DNA from: Sweltsa coloradensis
Lineage: Eukaryota > Arthropoda > Insecta > Plecoptera > Chloroperlidae
Reading direction: 5' to 3'
Assembly (NCBI GenBank): GCA_024449915.1
Contig: JAMZAV010000902.1
Span: 62,001 to 126,000, forward strand
DNA: 64,000 bases
The notes under the pieces are model-generated. The model worked only from the letters and a program-made list of their open reading frames with translations, was not told the origin of the DNA and searched no databases. Below are positions 10,989 to 22,019 of this stretch, in pieces (positions within the stretch are counted from its first letter, which is position 1; every line of letters begins with the position of its first letter). Both the position numbers and the translations under genes were made by a program.

Positions 10989-11319
10989 AATGGTGGTAAT
11001 ACACACTAAACGCCTAGCCTTGCATCAAGTACGGCCGAGTGAAGAGATGCGCATCAGCAGTGCAACCATGCAGTACTTAGCTACAGATTAATATCGGATT
11101 TGGATCAACCCTAATTGTTCCGTTTACTTGACCGAACTCAAAATTAATTAATTTCGATATTGCTACATAGCGATAATTTCGTTAACTTGTTACCACTACC
11201 CAATTAAATTGTATAACTCTCCATTATATCGTGTCACAATTATTATGTAAAATCTCAACTGACTTAAATAATTATGTTTTATATTATAATTAATATTGTA
11301 ATCGTTTCCAGCTTGATTG
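10989..11319. other. AT-rich spacer next to element X
   Basis: A direct repeat of the sequence just outside the left end of X (GGCCGAGTG ... CAGCAG ... ATGCAG, 10013-10052 versus 11032-11074) flanks the element on both sides. Otherwise nothing recognised. Confidence 0.5.
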
Positions 11320-11460
11320 ATCGGTGATCCAACTTAAAATATTCCGATCTCTAGTTTGCAATTATTCGCTAGTCGATGGTGTCGGCGCCTACATGGTTGG
11401 CTTGGACGGCTTTAAATTTAATGTCCCCTACTGAAAATCAGTTATGTTGTAGACTGGAAT
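11320..11460 (+). mobile_element. SINE S3 3' fragment
   Basis: Matches the S3 body from CGATCTCTAGTTTGCAATT through GTCGGCGCCTACATGGTTGG to CCCCTACTGAAAATCAGTTA. Head missing. Confidence 0.75.
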
Positions 11461-11708
11461 TTTGATTTTTGATTTTAAGGTGCACAGATGGACGGAGGGA
11501 AAAGTTAAGCTTATAATGGATATACCCTCCATAATAATAGATTATATAAGTAGAAACGTTAAAAAATATGAATAATATGATTTGCTCTAGCATGACATGT
11601 AACATTGCATAGAGGTAATAACGAACGTATTTGTTATTGTAGGTTATTCATTTGAAGTGTATGTTGTGTATATGTTGTGGCTGTTAAATTTAATATTTAG
11701 TTCATAAA

Positions 11709-11762
11709 CTGGTGGCAAAGGCACATTGTGTTAAGGGGCCTTGCTCTACTCTTGCCACCAGC
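11709..11762. other. Short hairpin
   Basis: CTGGTGGCAA (from 11709) pairs with TTGCCACCAG (ending about 11761), with a loop of some 33 nt. Function unknown. Confidence 0.45.
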
Positions 11763-11853
11763 AATATGTATTATGTAATTCAGACATATTGAAAATAAAA
11801 AAAATAATGAATATTAGGTTTTTAAACATAGGCCCGCTAAAAGGACATAGTTA

Positions 11854-11920
11854 TTGATTCATAGCAGTTGTCGAAAAAAAATTGTCGGGGCAAAATTTTT
11901 CGACAACTGCTATGAATCAA
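11854..11920. other. Perfect 25-bp stem hairpin, 17-nt loop
   Basis: The 25 bases at 11854-11878 (starting TTGATTCATAGCAGTTGTCG) are exactly complementary to 11896-11920. Such length and perfection is unlikely by chance. It could be a precursor of small RNA, or the two abutting ends of a tiny TIR element. No matching second copy was noticed in the window. Confidence 0.8.
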
Positions 11921-12872
11921 AAAATAAAGAGAACATACTGTGTTGATGAAGCCACACGGAAACGGGTGCTTTTGAAATTCTCAAAACTTATTTAAAGGTT
12001 TTGTCTTTTTGCTTTAACATCTAATCACCAGATTAAGCTTGGAAAACACGTATTCAACATTGTCTATAGGAAAGATCTGATACTTTAGTTATAAACTGAG
12101 TTCAAGTTCACAAAACAAGAAGTGTTTAGACTTGCCTATTAGCTAAATCTTCGCTTTACTTCGTGAATTAAAATGTGAAAACGTTTCTTTGAAAGAATTC
12201 TCGCGACGAGACAAATGTTTGAAAGCTCATAAGAGCCTGGGATGTGGGGGGGGGGGGGGGGGGGCTTAAGTAAATAGGTCGTTAGTCGTCGTGAATTTCT
12301 AAACCCAGTGAAGGATGTGAGGTCTTTTGATGATTTCAATATATGTTTATGTTATACAATTAAATGGGGTTGCATTTTGAGTGTGTATCACTTTTATAAT
12401 CGTTCAAGTCAAGCAATAATATAATCTACTTAACCTTAAACATGATATTTCAGTACATCAGCAATATGATATTCATTTGCAGGAAAATGTATGAGCGTCA
12501 GTAAGGAGATGTGCAATTTTTCACTAATACGCGCTTACCATCGAACAAAAAATATAATCAGTAATTTGATGTCATGTTACGTAAACATGAACTTTTGTTA
12601 AAAAGCATAAAATCAAATCAAATCTAAATAAAAGTATTAAGAGCATCAGTGGACAGGTATGATTTACGTATTTATACTAAAGGACATACGCTGTGTTTGT
12701 TACCACTGAACGATAGATCCCCCTACAGTGTTACATCTCAGCAAACATGAGGCCATACAACCACCTTGTCTCTGTTGCTACAACCCGCCCCTAAATGCGT
12801 CAAAAAAACGTGTTCACCAGACCGAAACACACGAGAAGGGCTGACACATACAATACTTTTGCCATTTTATAT
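11921..12872. other. AT-rich DNA with one G-run
   Basis: No gene recognised. Contains an uninterrupted run of about 19 G at 12246-12264, a likely site of polymerase slippage and assembly error. Confidence 0.5.
12246..12264 (+). repeat. Poly(G) run
   Basis: Nineteen consecutive G residues. Confidence 0.95.
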
Positions 12873-12907
12873 CCCCCCCTACCCCCAACCCCCCAACCCC
12901 CCCCCCC
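12873..12907 (-). repeat. C-rich tract; G-quadruplex motif on the minus strand
   Basis: On the plus strand four runs of C (about 7, 5, 6 and 11) are separated by TA, AA and AA. The minus strand therefore fits the G(3+)N(1-7) x4 quadruplex rule very strongly. The overlapping 78- and 130-codon frames here are proline-rich artefacts of this tract. Confidence 0.85.
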
Positions 12908-13589
12908 TTCCGCCGACCGCCTTATTTATATGTATTTGTTTTTCCTCGTGTCGTCGATGTGGGATTTGTTCCCGCAAGGTTCCAATCCTTCCACAAGACT
13001 GAAGCGGAAGCTAGTCGGCGTTTTCTTTCAATATTCTAAAACAACATCTCCTCGGCGAAACCGAAATCAAAACAGGAACTGGATATACGACATTATTTTC
13101 AGAGTAAAGCTGACGGTTATTATTGTGTTCACGTACGGCCGTTGTTTGAATCTGGTTAGTTTCGTAGAGGGAATTTTCTTTTGGTGAAGTTTTAAATGCG
13201 GAGCGGGTTCATTGTTTTGGAATTCTCATTTGACAATTTCGGACAAAAAGAGTGGGAGAAAATGCAGAGAATAAATGTTTCCCTTACGGTTTTTGTTATA
13301 TAATTATAATGACAGTATTGAAGGATCTGGAGACAAAAAACATGACCAATATCCAAATAAATACAAAAGTAAATTATCTTACAAGTTTGTGTGTTACAAA
13401 AAGACGGTCAGATATTTATCAATGGACTTTTCACTGTTAAACAAATATTTTTGTTAAAGATATTTCTACTTTGTTACTGGAGTCTTTCTCAAACAATACA
13501 AAATGAAAACAAAATATCTTAAACGATAATACCTGTTTATATTTTTCATATAGCTTTTATCAGCCTGTTAAAATACAATTTTTTTAAAA
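12908..13589. other. No gene recognised
   Basis: Moderately AT-rich sequence between the C-rich tract and the H2 element. No domain, repeat or RNA seen. Confidence 0.5.
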
Positions 13590-14369
13590 CTAGGAAAACG
13601 CTAAAGTCCCGCCGCGTTGATGGATGAGCTTTTTTTTAAATTTTTAGTCTGCGTGGGATATCTTTACTTTTGCAAGTGCTTTTTGTTGCTTTGTTTTGCT
13701 GCCCACGCATTGTAGGTGATTGTTGTAAAGTTTCTATTGTTTCTTGTAAATTTGTTTTATTTACCGTTAAAAACCTTATTTTAAAACTTTTTTTCTATGG
13801 ATTCTGGCTAACGTTTGTCAATTTTTTCTTTCAAAAGGCACCTCATCACCAAAACCTTAATGTCCATGTATAATATGAACTTTTGAAGCCCCACCCGTTG
13901 GTCAGAATTGGCCCAAATGGCACGAAATATCGCATAAAAATCAAAAAAACTTATATAAAAGCTTATTTTCTATAGATCTGGCTAACTTTTTCAACTTTTT
14001 CTTTTAAAAGGTACTACATCACCATAACCTTAATGTCCATGTAAAATATGAACATTGTACCCCCACCCGTTTTGGTCAGAATCGGCCCAAATGTCACGAA
14101 AATATCGCACTAAAAATCGAAAAAAAATCGTAAAAGTACGCTATTCATGAGAAATATTTCTTCGATTGTCCCCAAAAAAACAATACACCTCTAAGTTCAG
14201 AGTTTTTCGAAGGTCCCCTCAAATTTTCATCAAGATCGGATATACCGTTTGCCCGGTAGATAGTTAACAAACAGACAGAAAAAAAAACAAAAAAAAAAAA
14301 ACAAAAAAAAAACACCCGGCTAAATTTTTTGGGGGTCAGTGAAATTGAAGTCTTCGCTTCGCTCACCCA
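13590..14369 (-). mobile_element. Helentron-like element, family H2, copy 1
   Basis: On the minus strand it begins TGGGTGAGCGAAGCGAAGAC and ends CATCCATCAACGCGGCGGGA, ACTTTAGCGTTTTCCTAG, with T on both flanks. It shares 5' and 3' ends with H1 but has a different interior: two ~180-bp direct repeats containing CCTTAATGTCCATGTA and GGCCCAAATGG. An A-rich tract with CAGACAGA lies near 14270-14310. Confidence 0.8.
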
Positions 14370-14534
14370 ATTAAATCAGGATGAATGTATTTTTTACATT
14401 TCTGGATTTTTGTACGTATAACATAGTCAAGTTTAAGTGATCGTTCCCCAAATTAATGAGTTATTTTATTGTTTCGAGCTATAGTTTAAAACAATTACCA
14501 GACAAATTTATTGATCAGAAGACGTGAAAACTAA

Positions 14535-15168
14535 CTAGGAAAACGCTAAAGCCCGCCCGTTGAGGATGAGCTTTTTATTTGTTCATGTATCTTACTTTGC
14601 AATCTTTGTTTCGTAGATGGATTTGTGTTGTGTCAAGTTTTTGTTGGAGCTGTCATTGGTTTGAATTTCCGTTACAATTTTATATTAAAAGAGTTGTAGG
14701 AATTCTGGCATAAATATTTTCTTTTTTTGTATATCCCATCTTTGTTTATATATAATGACCCCAGTTTGAAAGAATTGGCCCAAAAAAAATATTCCAAAAA
14801 AATACAAAAAAATTATCTTAAAAGTTTATTTCAAAAAGACGGCAACTTTTTCAACTTTTTCTTTCAAGTTAAATACAAATATGTCTGTATAAAGAATTTT
14901 ACGTTTGTTACGGGAAGGCCATATTCTCAAATATCGTACTAAAAATAATAAAAAACATGTAAAAACGATACCTGAAAATAGTTCCGATTGCAAAAATACA
15001 ACCTGTATAGTTAGAATTTTTTAAATCCGAAAATTTTAAGATGGATATGCGTTTCTGGTAGAGAGTTAATAAACAGTCTAGTTAAGTGACGTTTCCAAAA
15101 ATAAAGAAAAAAGTCAAATAAGAAAAACACCCGACTAAATTATTGGGTCAGAAGACGCGGCTCATCGA
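14535..15168 (-). mobile_element. Helentron-like element, family H2-related, diverged
   Basis: The 3' end (CTAGGAAAACGCTAAAGCCC on the plus strand at 14535) is clear. The opposite end has decayed to GAAGACGCGGCTCATCGATT (about 15151-15170). Short internal matches to H2 remain (AACTTTTTCTTTCAAG, about 14853). It lies 165 bp from copy 1 in the same orientation. Confidence 0.6.
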
Positions 15169-15515
15169 TTATAAACGCCTTAAACTCATTTAAAATGGAT
15201 ATTAACTAATGTAGAACCCTAAGCCTTGAAAATGGATATTTAATATGTTTTCGACGCAGCTGAGCAATTTTAACGTTTCCAACACTTCCATACGACAACT
15301 TTATGTTCTTTGAAAATTCCCTCTCGGAAATTTGATGTTGCGGTTTCCACACTAAACCTTTGTGAGTTCGTAAATCCGCATAATTACTCATCTAAAATCA
15401 ATTACCAGGCAGAGAAATAGCACAGTAGTTAATAAATACCGCGTTGCCGCAACGTTTTCTTTGAGCTCGTGCGCCTTCGTTTTGTTTTAAACGTAAGCCT
15501 ATTGTCTATAGTGTT

Positions 15516-15888
15516 ATTGGATTTGCCCCTCCGGCCAGTTCGCTCAAATATATGTGCGTATAAAACGGCTGTGGAGAGGATCGGCCGGTTGGACGGTCAG
15601 TTGCTTTGGGCAGTGTCTAAAAGTATTAGGTGAAAGAGAGAGAAAGGGGTTGTGTGTAAATTCCTGTTGCGTTTAAGGGATTCTCTTTGTGTGTCTGTAA
15701 CGTGTGGAATGAGCCCCCCCTCCCCCCGAAAGTGAAAGTGGGGGAGGGGGAGATATATTAATATATGAGGTTGTGCGGGAAGGAAAGTTGACGTTTTGTA
15801 AGTAGATCCCCCCGAGAATTGGACGTAGAGGATGATGAAGTTATTCATGGTTATTCAGTGGAAATGGTGGACTTGTGAAAACACGTAA
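15516..15888 (+). promoter_or_regulatory. Candidate pol II core promoter and possible non-coding first exon
   Basis: Inverted CCAAT (ATTGG, 15516-15520), TATAAAA (15559-15565) and a TCAGTT initiator-like motif (15597-15602) line up on the plus strand, although the TATA-Inr gap of about 40 bp is longer than the usual ~30. A donor-like AACAC/GTAAGG sits at 15888/15889. No recognisable protein starts here. Inference only. Confidence 0.3.
15716..15750. other. GC hairpin
   Basis: CCCCCTCCCCC (15716-15726) pairs perfectly with GGGGGAGGGGG (15740-15750) over a 13-nt loop. It lies inside the possible first exon downstream of the TATA box. Confidence 0.7.
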
Positions 15889-15924
15889 GGTTCTCGTGTA
15901 TCTATCAAAATGAATTAAGTCAAC

Positions 15925-16416
15925 GGTTTTAACGAACGTCCGTAGATTAATAAGAGTCTTTACGAGATATTCTTGTATTCTCACGCTAGTAAGTACTCAC
16001 ATTAATTTGTGGAACGTTCTGGAGAAAATTTGAAATTATATTTACGAATTCTAAAATACACAAAACACTGATATTTTTATACAAAACAAAAAAAAACATA
16101 ATTGGTTTATGTATCATACATTTCTATACACCATGTTTAAGCATAAAGTCGACGCATCTGGGGCACGCAACGGGAGCTTCCGGTGCGTCGTCTTTAAGCG
16201 TAACCATGGTGAATAGTAGTGTTAATTAAATTAAGCAATAAAGTTTTTTGAATGTTGTTCTATATAAAACTGTCAGTGTTTTGTTCATTTTAGAATTCAC
16301 ATGTTTAATTTCAAACTTTCTCCAGAGCGTTGTACAAATTAATGTGAGTACTTAACTACAGTGAGAATTCATGAATGTCTCGTGAAGATTCTTTGGTCTT
16401 AACCGATCGTTAAGGC
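15925..16416. mobile_element. Imperfect palindrome (foldback element), ~490 bp
   Basis: The left half (15925-16160) is the reverse complement of the right half (16180-16416) with scattered substitutions and small indels. Paired landmarks include AAGTACTCACATTAATTTGT (15990s) with its complement near 16330-16350, and ACAAAACACTGA (about 16060) with TCAGTGTTTTGT (16273-16284). The apex is a GC hairpin around CGACGCA ... TGCGTCG (16150-16191). No coding content. Likely a non-autonomous foldback/MITE; a target duplication could not be assigned. Confidence 0.8.
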
Positions 16417-16481
16417 TATTTTGTTATTTTAAATTTCTTCACATTATTATTTTGAGAGTGATTTTCCGCTGTAAGATTGAA

Positions 16482-16725
16482 CACAATACCAACAGTGTTG
16501 GCTCGAGCGCCAAGCACTTGACTCTGATTCGGTAGGTCCCGGGTTCGAATCCCGTAGAGACTGACAATCCTGACTGAAGGTTTTTCCGAGATTATCCTTA
16601 GTCGTTAATGGGATTGAGTCCTCTTTAATAGCCCTCGGACATCCCTTCACAATTGTCCTAACTCCAAAATAACTAGTTAGTCTCCTGAAGAAGGGCATAT
16701 TGTACCTTTAAACACGTTTTATTCC
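16482..16725 (+). mobile_element. tRNA-derived SINE, family S1
   Basis: Head GTGTTGGCTCGAGCGCCAAG, B box GGGTTCGAATCCCG, body ACTGAAGGTTTTTCCGA and tail CTCCTGAAGAAGGGCATATT. The best-preserved S1 head in the window. Confidence 0.88.
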
Positions 16726-16758
16726 CAAGGTACAAAATTAAATAAAAACTAACTAACT

Positions 16759-16962
16759 GTTAATATTTAATACAATTCAGAAATTACAAAATCCATCCCA
16801 ATCGTGGTTCTAACCCGAGTCTCCCACATTCCGGGCAGGCGTCTTAGTCAACTGGACCAAGACGGTAACTATTTAACTTCTGAATTGTAGTTACATTATA
16901 GAACTGAATGGATGGAATAATAAAGCATATATTTTTTTTTCTGAATTGTATTGAATATTAAC
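16759..16962 (-). mobile_element. tRNA-like SINE S2 head inside a 25-bp inverted repeat
   Basis: Bases 16759-16783 are the reverse complement of 16938-16962 with one mismatch (core TTCTGAATTGTATT). Between them, on the minus strand, is a tRNA-like head (GTCCAGTTGACTAAGACGCC, GGGAGACTCGGGTTAGAACC). A conserved box (CCTACGGTAATGTTTCCC, 16970-16987), repeated elsewhere as an S2-associated tail, follows immediately. Confidence 0.65.
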
Positions 16963-17202
16963 GATTCTACCTACGGTAATGTTTCCCAAACATCTTAATC
17001 GATAAACTAAATTACTTTTTTGAAATGTTTAACTTTTGAAGGCAAACAGGCAAATATAATATGCCTTATGTTGGATACTAACCCAAGTGTGCTTATCCCG
17101 CACTTCTCGGAACTTTGTCTGAACGCTATGAGGCAACGTTTGAAGCCGATCACCCGTTCGGACCGAAATAAACACATTGTTGAAGAAGAATACAGAAATT
17201 AA

Positions 17203-17643
17203 AGGTTCGTTCGTCTGGTTTATTTGGTGTAACACTGACTTACACTAGTCGAACTTTACACTGACAAGTGTAAAGCGGAAATAGTTACTTTTAACGGAAG
17301 TAGTAGGTTAGTGTAACGTATACGGACGTACACAAAAACGTCCACATTTCTGTTACGAAATGTACTTAAATGTTAAATGTAATTACCTCCCATTGTAAAA
17401 AGGTAAGAGTCCTCTTTCTTTAAAAGGGACCCCATTCTCATCCCTCACAACAATTACTTGCAGTCTCGGCTCTCATGTTTATCGTTTTATGGCGCGCAAT
17501 GTCGGTGTAAATTCTTTACACGAGCAAAATAGGCCGACGTGTATTTTACACTGCTTACACGGACACAGAAAAACGGACCAGTGTAGATATTCGCTTACAC
17601 TAGTGTAAAGTGTAACACTAAATGTACACAGACGAACGAACCT
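17203..17643. mobile_element. Harbinger-like MITE with TAA target duplication
   Basis: Termini AGGTTCGTTCGTCTG and CAGACGAACGAACCT are perfect inverted repeats flanked by TAA on both sides (17200-17202, 17644-17646). A TWA 3-bp duplication is the known signature of PIF/Harbinger elements. Subterminal regions carry repeated TTACACT/AGTGTAA words, plausible transposase binding sites. No transposase is encoded in 441 bp. Confidence 0.75.
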
Positions 17644-17670
17644 TAAATCATTCTCCGTACGTTGAAGTTT

Positions 17671-17687
17671 TGGTGGAGGTGCCGGGT
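17671..17687 (+). repeat. Dispersed motif TGGTGGAGGTGCCGGGT, copy 1
   Basis: Exact or near-exact copies also at 17803 (variant with GGCACC), 21445-21461 (-), 31656-31672, 35783-35799 and 38646-38660 (shortened). Its complement ends CACCTCCACCA, like a tRNA 3' end, so it may be an LTR-element primer-binding site. A tRNA/SINE-derived word is the alternative. Confidence 0.5.
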
Positions 17688-17689
17688 AC

Positions 17690-18579
17690 GCGTTCCACTA
17701 AAAACAAGGTCCACTAGATACTTACGTTGAGAAACTTGCAGCTGTTAAGTATCGAGTAGACCCTGCTTAAAAAAGTGTTGCCTCTTGTTCCCGTATTTAA
17801 CATGGTGGAGGCACCGGATCATACATGTTAAAAGTTTCTGGAAGACTAGCGATCATCCTTGTTGAAAGGCAATGCCAACAAAAAACATTTGTCAATCTAA
17901 CGTCTTTTTCGATGATTATCGTACACACACAACATTTAAAGTAGAATTAGCTAACCGATAGTTGCTGTGTTCGTCCAGGTTTTAACGTAGGTCAACAGTT
18001 CTACACTACAACAGTAGGAACATTGTTTTTAATGCATCAACTAACCCTGAACACTACTTTATACTTTCATCAATCTGTTTGCTGTACAATATAATCCAAT
18101 TTAGGTTATCAAGATAATTGTTTTCTTTTTCTTCGTAAATAAATCGCTATTTACACACAAAACATAATTTCATTTAATCCATTCCCAATTCAACTACTTT
18201 ATTTCTTCAGGATCAATAACACTCTATAATGAGATATCAAGATCAATTGTTCAGTCTACAAAAGAATCGTAATTTACGATTATACTTTAGGTTTCGAATG
18301 CTTAGAACCAACCCCAGATTCTAATAAACTACTTCGCATGATATCTAATAAATTACCTAATATTTGTTCAAGGAGCGTTGCCCATTAATAACCCTGTCGC
18401 AGCATAGATTCGAGTTTAAAAGATAAAATATGTAGATGGAGTAAAGTATATTAGTGGAGAAGTGGCCTATCCCTAGATCGGATCGCGGCCTCTGTTTGTG
18501 TAGCGGCCTGCAGATGATAAATGGTAGAGCGCGTATGCTAGGCTGGCGATTGAATAGAATACAGCCTGGGCCCAATCTT
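17690..18579. other. No gene recognised
   Basis: Contains the variant motif TGGTGGAGGCACCGGA (17803-17818), 132 bp after the first copy. Otherwise featureless. Confidence 0.5.
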
Positions 18580-18712
18580 GCTATGGTAGGTGTCACATAA
18601 CAGTATAGTTACTACTGTATGTGTGTATGTGTCACATAACAGTATAGTTGCTATGGTAGGTGTCACATAACAGTATAGTAACTATGGAAAGTGTCACATA
18701 ACAGTTTAGTTG
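18580..18712. repeat. 31-bp minisatellite, about four copies
   Basis: Unit core GTGTCACATAACAGTATAGT starts near 18590, 18630, 18660 and 18691. Spacing is about 31 bp, except the first interval, which holds a GT-rich insertion. Confidence 0.85.
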
Positions 18713-19194
18713 CCGTAAGGCCTACGATAAAATAAGTCATATTTCCACTTGCATATGCACAACTGCCAAAATCAGCACTAGTAACAAAAAAGCGATTGAA
18801 CAATGATTGCGCAATGAATTTCTCAATTCCAAAACAACTAAATAACCATAATAATAACCATAATTGTATTCAAATAAATGGTGTTTTGAGTTGTTTCTGT
18901 AAACATATCTTCTGGAATGAACTAAGTTAAGTATATTTGGCAAAATAACATTTGATTTTACAAAAACTTTGCGCCTGAACCGAGTTTGAGAGAAAAGCGT
19001 TTCATGTCTTTAAGCCACCGTTATTTCAATATTTTGTACTCGTCCACAATTGACATTTAAATACGCATTTGAGAATACAATATATAAATCCAAGTCTATA
19101 AGGAATCTGTACACTAAATAATCGTAGCCTGATTTTTATTAACACGATAAATTCACATTTCTAGATAATGATTTTGAAAAACATTGGCAACAAT

Positions 19195-19365
19195 GATGTG
19201 AAACGCTTAACAAAATACTGTGAATAAATAAATAAATTGCATTGAGAGTCTACCCACTCAGTTATATAACTGATTTTCAGTGGGGGACAGTAAATCAAAG
19301 CGACCAATCCAACCCTGTATGCCCCGACACAATCGACGAGTGAGCGATATAATAATACGAAAAGC
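19195..19365 (-). mobile_element. SINE S3 3' fragment
   Basis: Reverse complement of the S3 3' end: AGAGTCTACCCACTCAGTTA (19237-19265 region), GATTTTCAGTGGGGGACAGT and CCTGTATGCCCCGACAC. Head absent. Confidence 0.8.
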
Positions 19366-22019
19366 TTTGATCTCATATTGTTACAGTATTTGCGTGTCTA
19401 AAAAGTGATTTATATCGTGTCGTTATTAATGGTAGTCCTAGACTTCACTATACAGGCCCGCTTGCAAGCGTACTCTTTGGTGACACAAACCCTATCTATT
19501 AGTTACGTTATCGCGCCTCGCTCGGTAGAGGAAAAGACGCAACCCCGCCGCCAACTTTCACCTTAAAATAACCCGGGTAGGGACATCGCATTTGCATATC
19601 GTGATTTCGAACCGTGAGTGAGACCGATTCAATAGAGAGAATAGCGCGTCTAACATTACACGGCCTAACCTAACTTTGATGCAATGCTTTGCGCTGGTTG
19701 GCTGGTTGGTTGGGGCGAATGCTAATTTTCATTCGAAAAGTTTAGCGTGTTTGTTTTTAGTGGTTTGCACTGTGGAGGTTGGTACCTTTGTAGTAACACG
19801 CGCGAGTTTGTGGTGATAGAACAATGCGTCGTTTATGTAGGATTAGTTTTCTCAGAAATTATGAATTATACGTTATTTTACGAATGGAATCAACTCGCAA
19901 ACGAGATTCGTTGAACGGAATTTCAAAATTTGTTCGGTTTTATCAGACTGATTAATAGAGAAATACATTATATAATACAAAATAAAATTATAACAACATT
20001 TATTGTTATATAATGAACAATGTTATCACTGGTATAACAAATTTATCACACGGTAGTTAAGAAATATAAAGTGAGGGATTTTCTGAGCAATTGTTGATTA
20101 ATTGATGACCATAAGTTTACGCATCAGATGATAAAATATACAAAAACGAAAAAATAAGTTAGAAAGCTTTGCTGACAAGGAGTATATTCTTTTTTCCAGT
20201 TATTGGAAAAGGAAATTCAATTGTTGTCTTTTTAATCATTGACAACAACGCATTCTGTATTTGATCAATAATAAGCTAAACGTAACATACGTAAAACATA
20301 AGTTTTGAAACCATAGCCATGAGTAAAAACCTTTCTGGCAATTCTTTTAGTTTTATAATACATAATAATTTTACTACATTAACGATGGTCAGAATATGTA
20401 GCAGAACTTTAACAGACTAAATATATCACTTTTTTGTCATCTGCAAGATACATTTGCATGAGTCTACGGGTCCATGGCGATTCTCTCATAGTCCGGGGTG
20501 TTAATATTTCTGCCCAGTCTCTTTTTCACATATTACTAAAAAACTTTTTAAAAACCCTCTTTGTTGTGAAATGCGGTTAGGATGAGTTATTGCATACCTG
20601 CGTCAAAAAAGCGAAGGTTTATTAATACAGCCAAGTCTAGACATGTTTTTTGTGTTACGAGTAAACTTGTTTTTACAAAAAATATAAAATTAAGTCCATG
20701 AAAAATGATACAGATAAAATTAAAACCATATCCAAATGTTATGAGATCTGTATAAATCAAAATCCGACATATTTAAATGAATCGCATTGTACTAGAGAAA
20801 ACGTGATTGTGCATTTTAATTTATACCGAACCCATGTTTATTCAAATGGTTTGTCATTGGGGATTTGTTGATTTGTTCAAGAGGACAATGGTGTGTTTTT
20901 ACGTTGATGGGGCAAACGTATTGAGTCTAATTAAACATATTTTTTATTAATCATTGATCACGTTTCATTGCACAAACATATTTGCGCATAATTTAAAAAT
21001 TGTTTTTAATCACTCTCAAATCACTAATATTTCCATACGTCCATACACCAGTGTAATATGATTGTAAATAACTTTGAAATCGAACACCCATAAAAAAGGC
21101 ACAGATTACCCCACACGCAAACTACGCCAGTATTAGCACTGTTGAACTATAGGCTATACTTCGATAATGTAATTTAACTTTACTGCATATATTGGACCAA
21201 TAAGATTTTTATATCAGTAAAATGTTTGACGTCATCAAGAATCATCAACATTGAACAGACATAGTTTTACAATAATTTGTGGGCCATGCTGAGTTACAGC
21301 TGAACCATGTAACTGCATGGCGCCGATATTACTGGGACTCATGTGCAGCCTTTAATTGGCAATTATATTTGTCAATGTATTTTAAAATGTATAATTAACA
21401 CGATTTGATGATTAGGTTAGCTACCGAAGCAAAGATTTCATTTAACCCGGCACCTCCACCAAACATTCTATGGGAATTAATCTAGTACACCTGTTATCCA
21501 TTAAGCCACCCTAACTAGATTTTTCTTTTAAAACAATCTTAACAACAATAATGCTATGCAATTATAATTATTTAACAATTATTCACAATGTGGTATTAAC
21601 AAAATAAGAGTGTTTATAACAATAGGTTTCGAGTGATTCACAGACTTCCTATGCACTGTAGAGAGTCAGAAGTGTTAACTGAAGGTTGGACGCCAACTTT
21701 TCTAGTAATGTTACGTTACCGCATGTATGTGTTCAGAGATAGGCTATACCTGGACAAGTCGTTGGTTATTGGCCCCATTGTGAAATCAAATATTTGTCTT
21801 ACATCTACAATGTTACATAAATGAAGCAACGAGCTACATCCCTCGTTTGATTAATGTTCCTTTCTGTTGTGTTGCATGATGAAAAATATTATTGAATTTG
21901 AATTTGTGGATGTATGTATTTAATTAGCCTTTGCTCATAAAAAACTGTTATTTTGTGTAATTTGTATCTAACTTCAAACAATATTTTATAATATGGACGA
22001 ATTGGCTGGAATAAAAGCC
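19366..22019. other. AT-rich DNA, no gene recognised
   Basis: A slightly GC-richer stretch at 19480-19700 includes ATTTGCAT (octamer-like, 19591-19598). A copy of the GGCACCTCCACCA motif lies at 21445-21461 (minus). The 63-codon frame at 21633-21824 has no recognisable domain. Confidence 0.45.

Noticed and set aside
12795..13187. 130-codon plus-strand ORF
   Set aside because: Built on the C-rich tract (proline run); the overlapping frame is equally open.
17203..17643. piggyBac-type element with TTAA duplication
   Set aside because: TTAA lies near both ends, but the 15-base TIRs end cleanly at TAA, which fits Harbinger better.
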